A DNA stretch of 6,243 nt from Ruminococcaceae bacterium UBA1772 (GCA_002314645.1 DCGS01000083.1:16252-22494), one strand, 5' to 3'; shown: positions 1 through 6,243, counted from the first letter of the stretch. Made by a program: numbers and translations. Notes: generated from the sequence alone by a model not told the origin.

Positions 1-1050
1 GCTTCAAAGCTTTACATTGAAGATCTTACAGAGGAATTCGTAAATGAGTTCATCATTCCTTCAGTAAAGGCTGGCGCAAAGTACGAGGATTATCTTCTTG
101 GTACATCTTTTGCACGTCCACTCATTGCTAAGCGTCTTGTTGAAATTGCAAAGGAAGAGGGCGCAGATGCAATCTGCCACGGTTGCACAGGTAAGGGTAA
201 CGACCAGGTTCGTTTTGAACTTGCAATTAAGGCTTTTGCACCAGATATGAAGATTATTGCTCCATGGCGTGAATGGTCAATTAAGTCACGTGATGAAGAA
301 ATTGACTACGCTGAAGCACACAATATTCCTCTCAAGATTTCAAGAGAGACAAACTATTCAAAAGATATGAACCTCTGGCACCTTTCACATGAAGGTCTTG
401 ACCTTGAAGATCCATGGAATGAGCCACAGTATGAGAAGGAAGGCTTCCTTGAACTTGGCGTATCTCCTCTTCAGGCTCCAGATGTTCCTACATACATTAC
501 TCTTGACTTTGAAAAGGGCGTTCCTGTTGCTCTTGACGGTAAGAAGATGACTCCAAAAGAAATCATCCTTGCTCTTAACGAAATTGGTGGAGCAAATGGT
601 ATTGGTCTTCTTGATATTGTTGAAAACCGTCTTGTTGGTATGAAATGCCGTGGCGTTTATGAAACTCCAGGTGGAACAATCCTTTATAAGGCACTTAATG
701 TTCTTGAGACAATTTGTCTTGATAAGTACACAGCTCACAAGAAGGCAGAACTTGCTATTACATTTGGTGAGCTCGTATATAACGGTCAGTGGTACACACC
801 TCTTCGTGAGGCACTTTCAGCATTCGTAGATAAGGCTGAGGAGACATGTACTGGTACAGTTAAGCTTAAGCTTTACAAGGGTAACATCATTAACGCTGGT
901 GTTAAGAGCCCATATTCACTTTATGATCCAGAAATTGCAACATTCGATGAGGATGATGTATACGATCAGACAGATTCACAGGGCTTCATCAACCTCTATG
1001 GTCTTCCAATCAAGGTTCAGGCAAAACTCAAGGAGAAACTTGCAAAATAA
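1..1050 (+). CDS. argG: Argininosuccinate synthase, 5'-truncated by window edge
   Basis: Joins citrulline and aspartate with ATP cleavage to AMP and PPi, giving argininosuccinate, the penultimate step of arginine synthesis in the cytoplasm. The frame is open from base 1 to a TAA at 1048-1050 (349 residues). The Met codon at 247 is internal, because the 82 codons before it are clearly synthase sequence. Visible family motifs are LLGTSFARPLIAK (residues about 32-44), the signature GCTGKGNDQVRFE (61-73), APWREW, NLWHLSHEG, then DIVENRLVGMKCRGVYETPGG in the C-terminal synthetase domain. The usual length is about 400 residues, so roughly 50 N-terminal residues lie outside, including the ATP-pyrophosphatase loop. 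The family usually has Ser in the KSRG segment where this copy has Cys (KCRG); I do not think this is a citrulline contact. It lies 102 bases upstream of argH on the same strand, as expected for an arginine operon. Identification is secure. Confidence 0.97.
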   Translation, partial: ASKLYIEDLTEEFVNEFIIPSVKAGAKYEDYLLGTSFARPLIAKRLVEIAKEEGADAICHGCTGKGNDQVRFELAIKAFAPDMKIIAPWREWSIKSRDEEIDYAEAHNIPLKISRETNYSKDMNLWHLSHEGLDLEDPWNEPQYEKEGFLELGVSPLQAPDVPTYITLDFEKGVPVALDGKKMTPKEIILALNEIGGANGIGLLDIVENRLVGMKCRGVYETPGGTILYKALNVLETICLDKYTAHKKAELAITFGELVYNGQWYTPLREALSAFVDKAEETCTGTVKLKLYKGNIINAGVKSPYSLYDPEIATFDEDDVYDQTDSQGFINLYGLPIKVQAKLKEKLAK

Positions 1051-1083
1051 GGCCTTAAAGGTTAAACTAAATAAGTAACTAAA

Positions 1084-1120
1084 ACCCTCCGTGTTTGTTA
1101 CAACCGGAGGGTAAACTTTT
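1084..1120 (+). terminator. Hairpin between argG and argH, weak terminator or processing/attenuation site
   Basis: A perfect 8-bp GC-rich stem pairs ACCCTCCG (1084-1091) with CGGAGGGT (1105-1112). The 13-base loop can extend by a further 3 bp (GTT/AAC) past a bulged T. It is followed by AAACTTTT, so the T tract is short and displaced by four bases, which argues for partial rather than full termination. Read-through would tune argH, murT and gatD expression relative to argG. A poor promoter-like pair overlaps it (TTGTTA at 1095-1100, 17-base spacer, TTTAAT at 1118-1123) and could give argH its own start. The stem is certain; the function is inferred. Confidence 0.55.
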
Positions 1121-1137
1121 AATAATGTATTATTCAC

Positions 1138-1146
1138 AAAGGACGG
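1138..1146 (+). promoter_or_regulatory. Ribosome binding site of argH
   Basis: AAAGGACGG contains the purine-rich AAGGA core nine bases before the ATG at 1153. It supports that ATG as the argH start. Confidence 0.7.
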
Positions 1147-1152
1147 AAGAAA

Positions 1153-2532
1153 ATGAAACTTTGGACTGGACGTTTCTCAAAGGAAATTGACAAAAAAACA
1201 AACGATTTTAACTCTTCAATTTCATTTGATCAGAGAATGTATAAAGAGGATATTACAGGCAGCATGGCTCATGCAACAATGCTTGGTGCCACTGGAATAA
1301 ACTCAGCTGAGGATACAGAAAAAATACTTGCTGGTCTTCAAGATATTTTGGATGATATTGAATCTGGTAAGCTTCAAATTGATCCAGAGGCAGAGGATAT
1401 CCACACATTTACTGAAGGCGAGCTTACAAAAAGAATAGGGGACGCAGGTAAGCGTCTTCACACATCTCGCTCAAGAAATGACCAGGTTGCTTTGGATATT
1501 AGATTAACCCTTAGAAATGAGGTTGATTCTCTTATTCCACAACTTGAAGAACTTATAAAGGTTCTTTGCAAAAAGGCAAAGGACTATAGTGAAGCTGTAA
1601 TGCCAGGATACACACATATGCAGAGAGCTCAGCCTATTGTATTCGGTCATCACCTTCTTGCATACGCAGAAATGTTTATGCGTGACATAGACCGTCTTTC
1701 AGATGCTCGCAAGAGAATGAACTATTCTCCTCTTGGCAGCGGCGCTCTTGCAGGAACAACATACCCAATTGACCGTGAAATGACAGCAAAGGCATTAGGC
1801 TTTGACGGTGCTTGTAGAAACTCTCTTGACGGCGTATCAGACAGAGATTTTTGCATTGAACTTGCAAATGCTCTTTCTCTTGTAATGGTTCACCTTTCTC
1901 GTTTTTCTGAAGAGGTTATTCTCTGGTGTTCTTGGGAATTCAAATTCATTGAACTTGACGATGCATTCTCAACAGGTTCAAGCATTATGCCTCAGAAGAA
2001 GAACCCGGATATTGCTGAACTTGTTCGTGGTAAATCTGGCCGCGTATTTGGCGATTTAATGACTCTTCTTACAGTAATGAAGGGAATTCCTCTTGCATAC
2101 AACAAGGACATGCAGGAAGACAAAGAGGCAATTTTCGATGCGTTTGACACAGTTCGTATGTGCCTTACAGCATTTATTCCAATGATAGACACAATGAAGG
2201 TAATTCCTGAAAATATGAGAAAGGCAGCAGCTGGTGGATTTATTAATGCAACAGACTGTGCAGATTTCCTTGTAGGAAAGGGTCTTCCATTCCGCGATGC
2301 ATACAAAGCAACAGGCCAGCTTGTAGCTCTTTGCATTGAAAAGGGTCTTACTCTTGAAACTCTTCCAATTGATGAATATAAGGCTGTATGTGACCTCTTT
2401 GATGAAGGCGTATACGAGGCAATTAATCTTGAAAAGTGCGTAAACGACAGAACTTGTCTTGGCGCACCAGCTCCACAGAATGTAAGAAATATGGCAAATG
2501 CTTTGGAGGCAATGCTTAATGAAAAAGATTAA
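1153..2532 (+). CDS. argH: Argininosuccinate lyase
   Basis: Splits argininosuccinate into arginine and fumarate, the last step of arginine synthesis. It is a cytoplasmic homotetramer of the fumarase/aspartase superfamily. The 459 residues are the normal full length. The start MKLWTGRF matches the usual N-terminus (KLWGGRF) and has a ribosome binding site at 1138-1146. Conserved blocks in order are TSRSRNDQ (residues 104-111), GYTHMQRAQP (152-161, with H155 in the catalytic His region), SPLGSGALAGT and the mobile-loop superfamily signature GSSIMPQKKNPD (275-286), which includes the serine (S276/S277) assigned as catalytic base in the family. All key residues appear intact. Its last 14 bases overlap the murT start, so translation of the next gene is probably coupled to it. 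With argG upstream, this forms the end of an arginine operon onto which two cell-wall-type genes have been appended. Confidence 0.98.
   Translation: MKLWTGRFSKEIDKKTNDFNSSISFDQRMYKEDITGSMAHATMLGATGINSAEDTEKILAGLQDILDDIESGKLQIDPEAEDIHTFTEGELTKRIGDAGKRLHTSRSRNDQVALDIRLTLRNEVDSLIPQLEELIKVLCKKAKDYSEAVMPGYTHMQRAQPIVFGHHLLAYAEMFMRDIDRLSDARKRMNYSPLGSGALAGTTYPIDREMTAKALGFDGACRNSLDGVSDRDFCIELANALSLVMVHLSRFSEEVILWCSWEFKFIELDDAFSTGSSIMPQKKNPDIAELVRGKSGRVFGDLMTLLTVMKGIPLAYNKDMQEDKEAIFDAFDTVRMCLTAFIPMIDTMKVIPENMRKAAAGGFINATDCADFLVGKGLPFRDAYKATGQLVALCIEKGLTLETLPIDEYKAVCDLFDEGVYEAINLEKCVNDRTCLGAPAPQNVRNMANALEAMLNEKD
2505..2509 (+). promoter_or_regulatory. Ribosome binding site of murT, inside argH
   Basis: GGAGG lies within the argH coding sequence nine bases before the ATG at 2519. 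It decides the murT start: the in-frame ATG at 2498 lies upstream of this site and has no comparable site of its own. Confidence 0.75.
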
Positions 2533-3880
2533 GATTTTTCTTGCAGTAATTCTTTGTAAGACAATACACTTCCTTGCTGGTCTTTTAGGCCGAGGAAGTA
2601 GTATTCCAGGTGCAATTACTTTAAAGATTTTCCCAGACATTTTAAGTCTTATTACTCTTCCAGAAAAGGTTGTTGCAGTAACTGGAAGTAACGGCAAGAC
2701 TTCAACTGTTGAAATGATTGCACACATTTTAAAGGCTGGTGGAAAAACTGTTGCCTATAATAAAGAGGGCTCAAACCAAATTGAGGGCGTAACTACGTGC
2801 CTTCTTTGCAATTCTACTCTTTCTGGCAAGGTTAAATCAGATGTTGTTTTGCTTGAATCTGACGAAAGATTTGCAAGACATACCTTTAAGCATTTCCATC
2901 CAACTGATTATATAATTACAAACCTTTACAGAGATCAGCTTACAAGAAATGGTCATCCAGAGTGGGTTTATGGTGTAATTTCTGAGAGTATTTATCCAGA
3001 CACTCGCCTTATTCTTAATGCGGACGACCCACTCGTTTCAAAGTTTGGATATGGTCGTGAAGGAACACTCTATTTCGGAGCAGATCATGTATCTTTTGAT
3101 TCAGATACCAATGATTCCATATATCATGACGGAAAATATTGTCCTGTATGTGGAGAAAAAATGGAATACGAATATTTCCATTACAACCATATAGGAAAAT
3201 ATAAATGTACCTCATGTAATTACCATAGAATGGACACTACATGGAGCCTTACAGACGCAGATTTGAAGAATGGCACAATTACAATTAATAATGAACATAC
3301 ATTGTCTTTACCATTCTCAAGCCTTTATCAGTGCTACAACACAATGGCTGCATTTGCCGCAGCTGAAATTTGTGGTGTAGATGCAAATGTTGCAATTTCT
3401 GCTATGGAACAGTTCCATCTTAAGAGTGGTAGAATAATGACTTTTGACCTTAAAGATGGTGAAAAGACAGTTTCTGGAACACTTCTTACATCAAAGCATG
3501 AGAATTCTATTTCATATGACCAATCAATTCGCGTTGTGACTGGAACAGAAAAAGACACAACAGTAATGATTATAGTTGATGCCGTTAGTAGAAAGTATTT
3601 CACAAGTGAAACATCTTGGCTTTGGGATATAGATTTTGAAATGCTTGACTCAGACAACGTTAAACGCGTTGTTTTAGCAGGAAAGTATTGTTATGACCTT
3701 GCTTCAAGATTTGCCTTTACAGGCATATCAGAGGACAAAATAGGCATATATGAAACCGTAGCTGAAGGAGCAAAAGACTTTGCAGCTTCAAATACAGATG
3801 AGCATTTTGTAGTAACTTGTTTCTCAGACAAGGGTAAATTTACATCCCTTGAAAACGTTACAGTAACAGGAGGAGTTTAA
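2519..3880 (+). CDS. murT: MurT-like Mur ligase (lipid II amidotransferase ligase subunit), divergent
   Basis: In the known complex MurT activates the alpha-carboxylate of the lipid II D-glutamate with ATP and receives ammonia from GatD, giving D-isoglutamine. I place the start at 2519 (453 residues), nine bases after GGAGG and 14 bases inside argH. Visible parts: a hydrophobic N-terminal helix and GRGSSIPG (24-31); the Mur P-loop TGSNGKTST (55-63); KEGSN and LLESDE; TNLYRDQ; NADDP; a four-cysteine zinc ribbon (C208, C211, C230, C233) typical of MurT; and a C-terminal DUF1727 domain with SWLWDIDFE (366-374). Odd points lie in DUF1727. The usual KNPAG-type segment reads SKHENSISYDQS. The segment usually like NDNAADGRD before SW has about three extra residues and ends SET, so E364 sits where S. 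aureus MurT has the triad Asp349. Ligase core intact. MurT family is secure; the exact substrate is uncertain because the gatD partner is also altered. Confidence 0.9.
   Translation: MKKIKIFLAVILCKTIHFLAGLLGRGSSIPGAITLKIFPDILSLITLPEKVVAVTGSNGKTSTVEMIAHILKAGGKTVAYNKEGSNQIEGVTTCLLCNSTLSGKVKSDVVLLESDERFARHTFKHFHPTDYIITNLYRDQLTRNGHPEWVYGVISESIYPDTRLILNADDPLVSKFGYGREGTLYFGADHVSFDSDTNDSIYHDGKYCPVCGEKMEYEYFHYNHIGKYKCTSCNYHRMDTTWSLTDADLKNGTITINNEHTLSLPFSSLYQCYNTMAAFAAAEICGVDANVAISAMEQFHLKSGRIMTFDLKDGEKTVSGTLLTSKHENSISYDQSIRVVTGTEKDTTVMIIVDAVSRKYFTSETSWLWDIDFEMLDSDNVKRVVLAGKYCYDLASRFAFTGISEDKIGIYETVAEGAKDFAASNTDEHFVVTCFSDKGKFTSLENVTVTGGV
3868..3874 (+). promoter_or_regulatory. Ribosome binding site of gatD
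   Basis: AGGAGGA overlaps the last codons of murT and lies seven bases before the gatD ATG at 3882. It is a near-perfect site, so the second subunit is probably translated efficiently. Confidence 0.8.
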
Positions 3881-3881
3881 A

Positions 3882-4598
3882 ATGGATATTAAGATTTTAT
3901 TCCTCTGTTATGATTTTATGAATCTCTATGGCGAAAACGGTAACATTAGAATGCTTGAAAAAAGACTCAAAGAACAGGGCGCAAATGTAACCGTTGACCG
4001 TATAACAAAGGGCGAAACTCCAAATTTCATGGAATATGACTTCATTTATTGCGGTAGTGGAACCGAAAATAAGAGAAATATGGCTGTAGAATATTTAAAG
4101 CCATACGCAAAAGATCTTAAAGCTGCAATTGAAGCAGATAAAATTGTTTTATTTACTGGCAATGCATGGGAAATGCTTGGAAACAAGATAAATGACCAGG
4201 ATGGCCTTAAAATCTTCGATTTTGACGTTATAGAGGACTACACAAAGCGCCTTGTAGGCGATGCAATTCTTCTTCCAACCGAAGATCTTAAATCAAAAAA
4301 TATAGACAAGCCATTTGTAGGATTTATAAACAAATGCAGTGTGGTGTCTGAAAGAAAAACACCAATGTTTAATGTTTCAATGCTCAGCGGAGATGGAAAT
4401 TCTCCAAAGGATAAGATGGAAGGATTTGTTTATAAAAACTTTTTTGGAACAGGACTCACTGGTCCAATTCTTGTAAAGAACCCACACTTCCTTAAAATGA
4501 TTTTGAAAGAACTTCTAGGTGAAAAATATTCTGAAATGGATTACAAAAATGAAGAAAAAGCTTACGAAATTACTCTTTCAGAACTTTCAAAAAGATAA
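3882..4598 (+). CDS. gatD: GatD-like class I glutamine amidotransferase subunit lacking catalytic Cys and His
   Basis: Canonical GatD is the glutaminase partner of MurT and supplies ammonia for lipid II amidation. The 238 residues cover the whole CobB/CobQ-like amidotransferase fold, close to the S. aureus length (about 243). It has MNLYGENGNI near the N-terminus (13-22), FIYCGSGTENKR (54-65) in place of the usual FIGGGSDRE, TKRLVGD (121-127, whose R123 matches the glutamine-binding Arg128), VGF (146-148) and FFGTGLTGPILVKNP (187-201). The nucleophile elbow, normally ICGGYQFLG, reads TGNAWEMLG (92-100), so the catalytic Cys is G93. The usual GTYLHGP reads GTGLTGP, so the catalytic His is T193. 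The GFENHGGR segment is also lost (GFINKCSVVS). The other cysteines (C9, C57, C152) are not at the elbow. Homology to GatD is clear and the frame is intact, so this is not an obvious pseudogene. I infer no normal glutaminase activity. It starts one base after the murT stop and ends before a strong terminator. Confidence 0.88.
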   Translation: MDIKILFLCYDFMNLYGENGNIRMLEKRLKEQGANVTVDRITKGETPNFMEYDFIYCGSGTENKRNMAVEYLKPYAKDLKAAIEADKIVLFTGNAWEMLGNKINDQDGLKIFDFDVIEDYTKRLVGDAILLPTEDLKSKNIDKPFVGFINKCSVVSERKTPMFNVSMLSGDGNSPKDKMEGFVYKNFFGTGLTGPILVKNPHFLKMILKELLGEKYSEMDYKNEEKAYEITLSELSKR

Positions 4599-4624
4599 GA
4601 AAATTTAACACTGGTTAAAGGAAA

Positions 4625-4656
4625 ACCCCCGAGAATTTCTCGGGGGTCTTTTTTTT
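4625..4656 (+). terminator. Strong intrinsic terminator after gatD
   Basis: A 9-bp GC-rich stem pairs CCCCCGAGA (4626-4634) with TCTCGGGGG (4638-4646) around a 3-base ATT loop. It can be extended by A4625-T4647 and is followed by C and eight T residues (4649-4656). It lies 27 bases after the gatD stop and closes the arginine/cell-wall operon. Confidence 0.95.
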
Positions 4657-4904
4657 GAAAAATTCCAAAAAGTGGTAGGAAAAACATAGGGCATAAATTG
4701 TGTATGAAGCGGATTAAAATACCATATATAGGGTGCGAAATTTAAATGATTTTTTAGCGCCCCTTGCAACCCACGTAGTTATAATACGCAATGATTTTTC
4801 TATTTAGGTACTTTTTTAGCTATAATTCGACAGCATTCGAAAAAGTAAATCATTTTTCTTAGATTTAGGATTAGTTTTACCTAACAACAAAAAGGCAAAA
4901 AAGT
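4657..4904. other. Non-coding AT-rich spacer between two terminators
   Basis: No credible coding region is present on either strand; the longest ATG frame noticed (4704-4745) encodes 13 residues without a good ribosome binding site. The stretch contains two exact TATAAT boxes on the plus strand (4780-4785 and 4821-4826), neither with a good -35 box at normal spacing. An imperfect palindrome CGTA-N7-TACG (4774-4788) surrounds the first box. A possible stem GGGTGC/GCGCCC (4731-4736 with 4757-4762, one G-T pair) and an ACTTTTT/AAAAAGT inverted repeat (4810-4816 with 4840-4846) enclosing TTCGA/TCGAA (4826-4830 with 4837-4841) are also present. A small untranslated RNA ending at 4932-4938 is possible but unproven. 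Confidence 0.5.
4790..4869. repeat. Pair of imperfect direct repeats in the spacer
   Basis: AATGATTTTTCTATTTAGG (4790-4808) recurs at 4848-4869 with one G-to-C change and three extra bases before TTTAGG. A shorter related copy, AAATGATTTTTTAG, lies at 4744-4757. All are AT-rich, so chance similarity is possible. They could be binding sites or remnants of a small duplication. Confidence 0.4.
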
Positions 4905-4938
4905 GCACCCTCAAAGGAGAATTTGAGGGTGCTTTTTT
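4897..4938. terminator. Bidirectional intrinsic terminator, serving the minus-strand metallophosphatase operon
   Basis: A perfect 11-bp stem pairs GCACCCTCAAA (4905-4915) with TTTGAGGGTGC (4922-4932) around a 6-base GGAGAA loop. Six T residues follow on the plus strand (4933-4938). Six A residues at 4897-4902 give a T tract on the minus strand after a 2-base gap, so it can work both ways. It lies 24 bases past the minus-strand stop at 4956. A smaller hairpin (CTAAAC/GTTTAG, 4943-4948 with 4954-4959) covers that stop codon. Confidence 0.92.
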
Positions 4939-4955
4939 AAAACTAAACTTTTGGT

Positions 4956-5651
4956 TTAGATATAAAATTCTTCTAAATTTTCAAGACAAAGGCATGCGAG
5001 TCTTCCACCTTCGAAGGTTGCGCCGCAGTCAATATTTATGAAATTTCCTTCATGGTATATTTCTGCTTTTTCGTTGATTAAAAGTGTTGGCGTGTGACCA
5101 ACAATTACATAAATATTTTCAAAATAATCTACAGAATAATCTAGTCTTTCAAAAACGAGCTCCTCTGGAAGATAAGATTCAAGAGGACGTGAATTACTGA
5201 AATTAGAAAATCCTGCATGAACTAAAATGTATTTTCTGTCGCCTGCTTTTACCATTTCAAAAAGACTTAACTCATTTAAAAAGTCTATTATTCCATCCTT
5301 GTCATCTGCGCTTAAAGCTCTGAACTGTGAAATGGTGGACTCTCCGCCATTCATTGTCCAGTCCATATATGCTTGCATTCCTTGAACGGTGAGTCTGTTT
5401 TCGGCGTTTTCTTCTGTTATTTCAACAGCCATTTCGTCAAGAACGCGGCTCATCATGTATTCGTGGTTTCCTAAAAGGCAAATTACGTTATGTCTCATAG
5501 AAAGGTCTAAAAGAAGAGGGATGGATTTTGGACCTCTGTCAATCATGTCTCCAAGGATATACATTGTATCTGTGTCTTTGAAGTCTATTTTCTTTAAAAG
5601 TTCTAAGAATTTATCATATTCGCCGTGAATATCTGATACTACGTAATGCAT
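4956..5651 (-). CDS. Metallophosphatase of the PPP/ApaH-PrpA-like family
   Basis: A calcineurin-like phosphoesterase of the serine/threonine phosphatase (PPP) type, expected to bind two metal ions and hydrolyse phosphoesters; the substrate could be phosphoproteins or dinucleoside polyphosphates. The 231 residues fit the bacterial single-domain members. All core motifs are present in order: DIHG (7-10), GDMIDRG (34-40), GNHEYM (61-66), NGG (101-103), VHAGF (144-148, metal-ligand H145) and VGHTPT (184-189, H186), then IDCGATFEGGRL near the C-terminus. The ATG at 5651 sits directly before the VVSDIHG motif, as usual for the family. It begins one base after the stop of the upstream oxidoreductase gene and has only a weak purine stretch (GAAAG) as ribosome binding site, so translation is probably coupled to that gene. 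The context does not reveal a shared pathway. The family is certain; phosphatase subtype is not resolved, so I give no symbol. Confidence 0.93.
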   Translation of the reverse strand: MHYVVSDIHGEYDKFLELLKKIDFKDTDTMYILGDMIDRGPKSIPLLLDLSMRHNVICLLGNHEYMMSRVLDEMAVEITEENAENRLTVQGMQAYMDWTMNGGESTISQFRALSADDKDGIIDFLNELSLFEMVKAGDRKYILVHAGFSNFSNSRPLESYLPEELVFERLDYSVDYFENIYVIVGHTPTLLINEKAEIYHEGNFINIDCGATFEGGRLACLCLENLEEFYI

Positions 5652-5652
5652 T

Positions 5653-6243
5653 TTAAATCATACTTTCATATTTATTTTGCCATTTAGAAACCCTTTTTGC
5701 GCTATATTTCTTAGGAATAGAAATTGCAACTAAAAGGCTATGTACGGCATGGACTAAAGTCTTTAAAAGACCAAAAATTAGCGAAGGATTGCTTAGAAGT
5801 ATTCCAATTTTTCTTATTATTTCAATTGGAGAAATTGATACTTCGTTGTTTTCGTCGGTTGAAAGAAGCTTTAAATCCTCGGATGTTATAGCACCGCATC
5901 CAAAAAGCCAGTTTATGTATTCTGGATCTAAATTGAGTGCCCAACGTTTTGCAACGTCAATTGCCATATAGAGGGCGCCGAGCTTTTTGTAGAAGGCTAC
6001 TTGATATGCCCATAAATTCTTAGCGGAATAGCCCTTTTTACGGGTTTTGATAACCGTTTCTGCAAGCATTTTACCTGCTTGCATAGACGCTTCTATTCCG
6101 CTTCCCATAAATGGCATGGTCATGAATGCGCTGTCTCCGACAGCAGCATATCCGTCTGCAACCATGCGGGAAAGGGTATATCTGACGCCTACATCAACGT
6201 GGCGAGGCGCTAAAATTGCTTCGTCTGTAAGAATGTCGTGGTT
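5653..6243 (-). CDS. FAD-dependent oxidoreductase (geranylgeranyl reductase-like family), C-terminal part
   Basis: The minus-strand frame is open from the window edge at 6243 to the TAA at 5655-5653 (196 residues). The Met at 6165 is internal, since the preceding codons continue the same protein without a stop. The clearest signature is GYAAVGDSAFMTMPFMGSG (residues 31-49, counted from the window edge) followed by IEASMQAGKMLAET. This is the second FAD-binding GD motif of the glutathione-reductase-2 type flavoproteins that include geranylgeranyl reductases, FixC and related monooxygenase-fold enzymes. The rest is a less conserved C-terminal region with a hydrophobic stretch (about ILLSNPSLIFGLLKTLVHAV) that may pack against or sit on the membrane. 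Whole family members are usually around 400 residues, so about half is missing, including the N-terminal FAD/NAD(P) loop GxGxxG. The substrate cannot be told. It is the first visible gene of a two-gene unit with the metallophosphatase. Confidence 0.82.
   Translation of the reverse strand, partial: NHDILTDEAILAPRHVDVGVRYTLSRMVADGYAAVGDSAFMTMPFMGSGIEASMQAGKMLAETVIKTRKKGYSAKNLWAYQVAFYKKLGALYMAIDVAKRWALNLDPEYINWLFGCGAITSEDLKLLSTDENNEVSISPIEIIRKIGILLSNPSLIFGLLKTLVHAVHSLLVAISIPKKYSAKRVSKWQNKYESMI

Noticed and set aside
1121..1138. Possible ArgR operator (ARG box) upstream of argH
   Set aside because: The bases TGTAT and ATTCA resemble the two half-sites but are separated by one base instead of about four, and the left half has a mismatch. 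It is not supported as a true box.
2498..2518. Earlier in-frame ATG start for murT
   Set aside because: The GGAGG site (2505-2509) lies downstream of this ATG and is ideally spaced for the ATG at 2519. The seven extra residues are encoded inside argH and match nothing in the family.
2056..2727. Long minus-strand open frame opposite argH and murT
   Set aside because: It is antisense to two well-conserved genes, has a Cys-rich, low-quality composition and matches no family I recognise; it is a shadow of the codon usage on the plus strand.
4143..4184. Frameshift or sequencing error creating the loss of the GatD catalytic Cys
   Set aside because: The frame is continuous and residues on both sides (VLF and LGNK) align with the family. 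The His position 300 bases away and the MurT partner are changed as well, so a local error is an unlikely explanation.
4704..4745. Small open reading frame of 13 codons in the spacer
   Set aside because: It has no well-placed ribosome binding site and no distinctive sequence, and this length is expected by chance.
4764..4785. TTGCAA and TATAAT as a sigma-A promoter
   Set aside because: The spacing between the boxes is 10 bases, far too short for a normal promoter; no other -35 box is seen at 16-18 bases.

Overview
The window looks like chromosomal DNA of a moderately AT-rich, Gram-positive-type bacterium. A clostridial (Firmicutes) host is my best guess, from the MurT/GatD-type peptidoglycan gene pair, the AGGAGG-like ribosome binding sites and the style of the argininosuccinate synthase and lyase proteins. 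This is an inference; no rRNA or other taxonomic marker is present. There is no sign of mobile elements, CRISPR, tRNA or rRNA.

Layout. Plus strand, 1-4598: the 3' part of argG (argininosuccinate synthase), a hairpin-bearing spacer of about 100 bases, argH (argininosuccinate lyase), then a murT-like Mur ligase whose start codon lies inside the end of argH, then a gatD-like amidotransferase subunit one base after murT. A strong intrinsic terminator follows at 4625-4656. Bases 4657-4904 are a non-coding, AT-rich spacer with short repeats and TATAAT-like boxes. A second, bidirectional-looking terminator sits at 4905-4932. Minus strand, 6243-4956: the 3' part of an FAD-dependent oxidoreductase gene, followed after a 1-base gap by a metallophosphatase of the PPP/ApaH-like type. 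The two transcription units are convergent.

How the genes work together. ArgG and ArgH carry out the last two steps of arginine synthesis (citrulline to argininosuccinate to arginine plus fumarate). MurT and GatD normally form a complex that amidates the D-glutamate of lipid II, with GatD releasing ammonia from glutamine and MurT activating the carboxylate with ATP.

The main point of interest is that this GatD-like protein has lost its glutaminase active site. By comparison with the Staphylococcus aureus protein as I remember it, the catalytic Cys94 is Gly93 here and His189 is Thr193. The MurT residue that completes the triad (Asp349) is a Glu (E364) preceded by a short insertion. The fold-defining motifs, the MurT P-loop and the zinc ribbon are intact. 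The pair therefore looks like a maintained, co-diverged complex that cannot hydrolyse glutamine in the usual way. It may use free ammonia or another amine, or have a different substrate.
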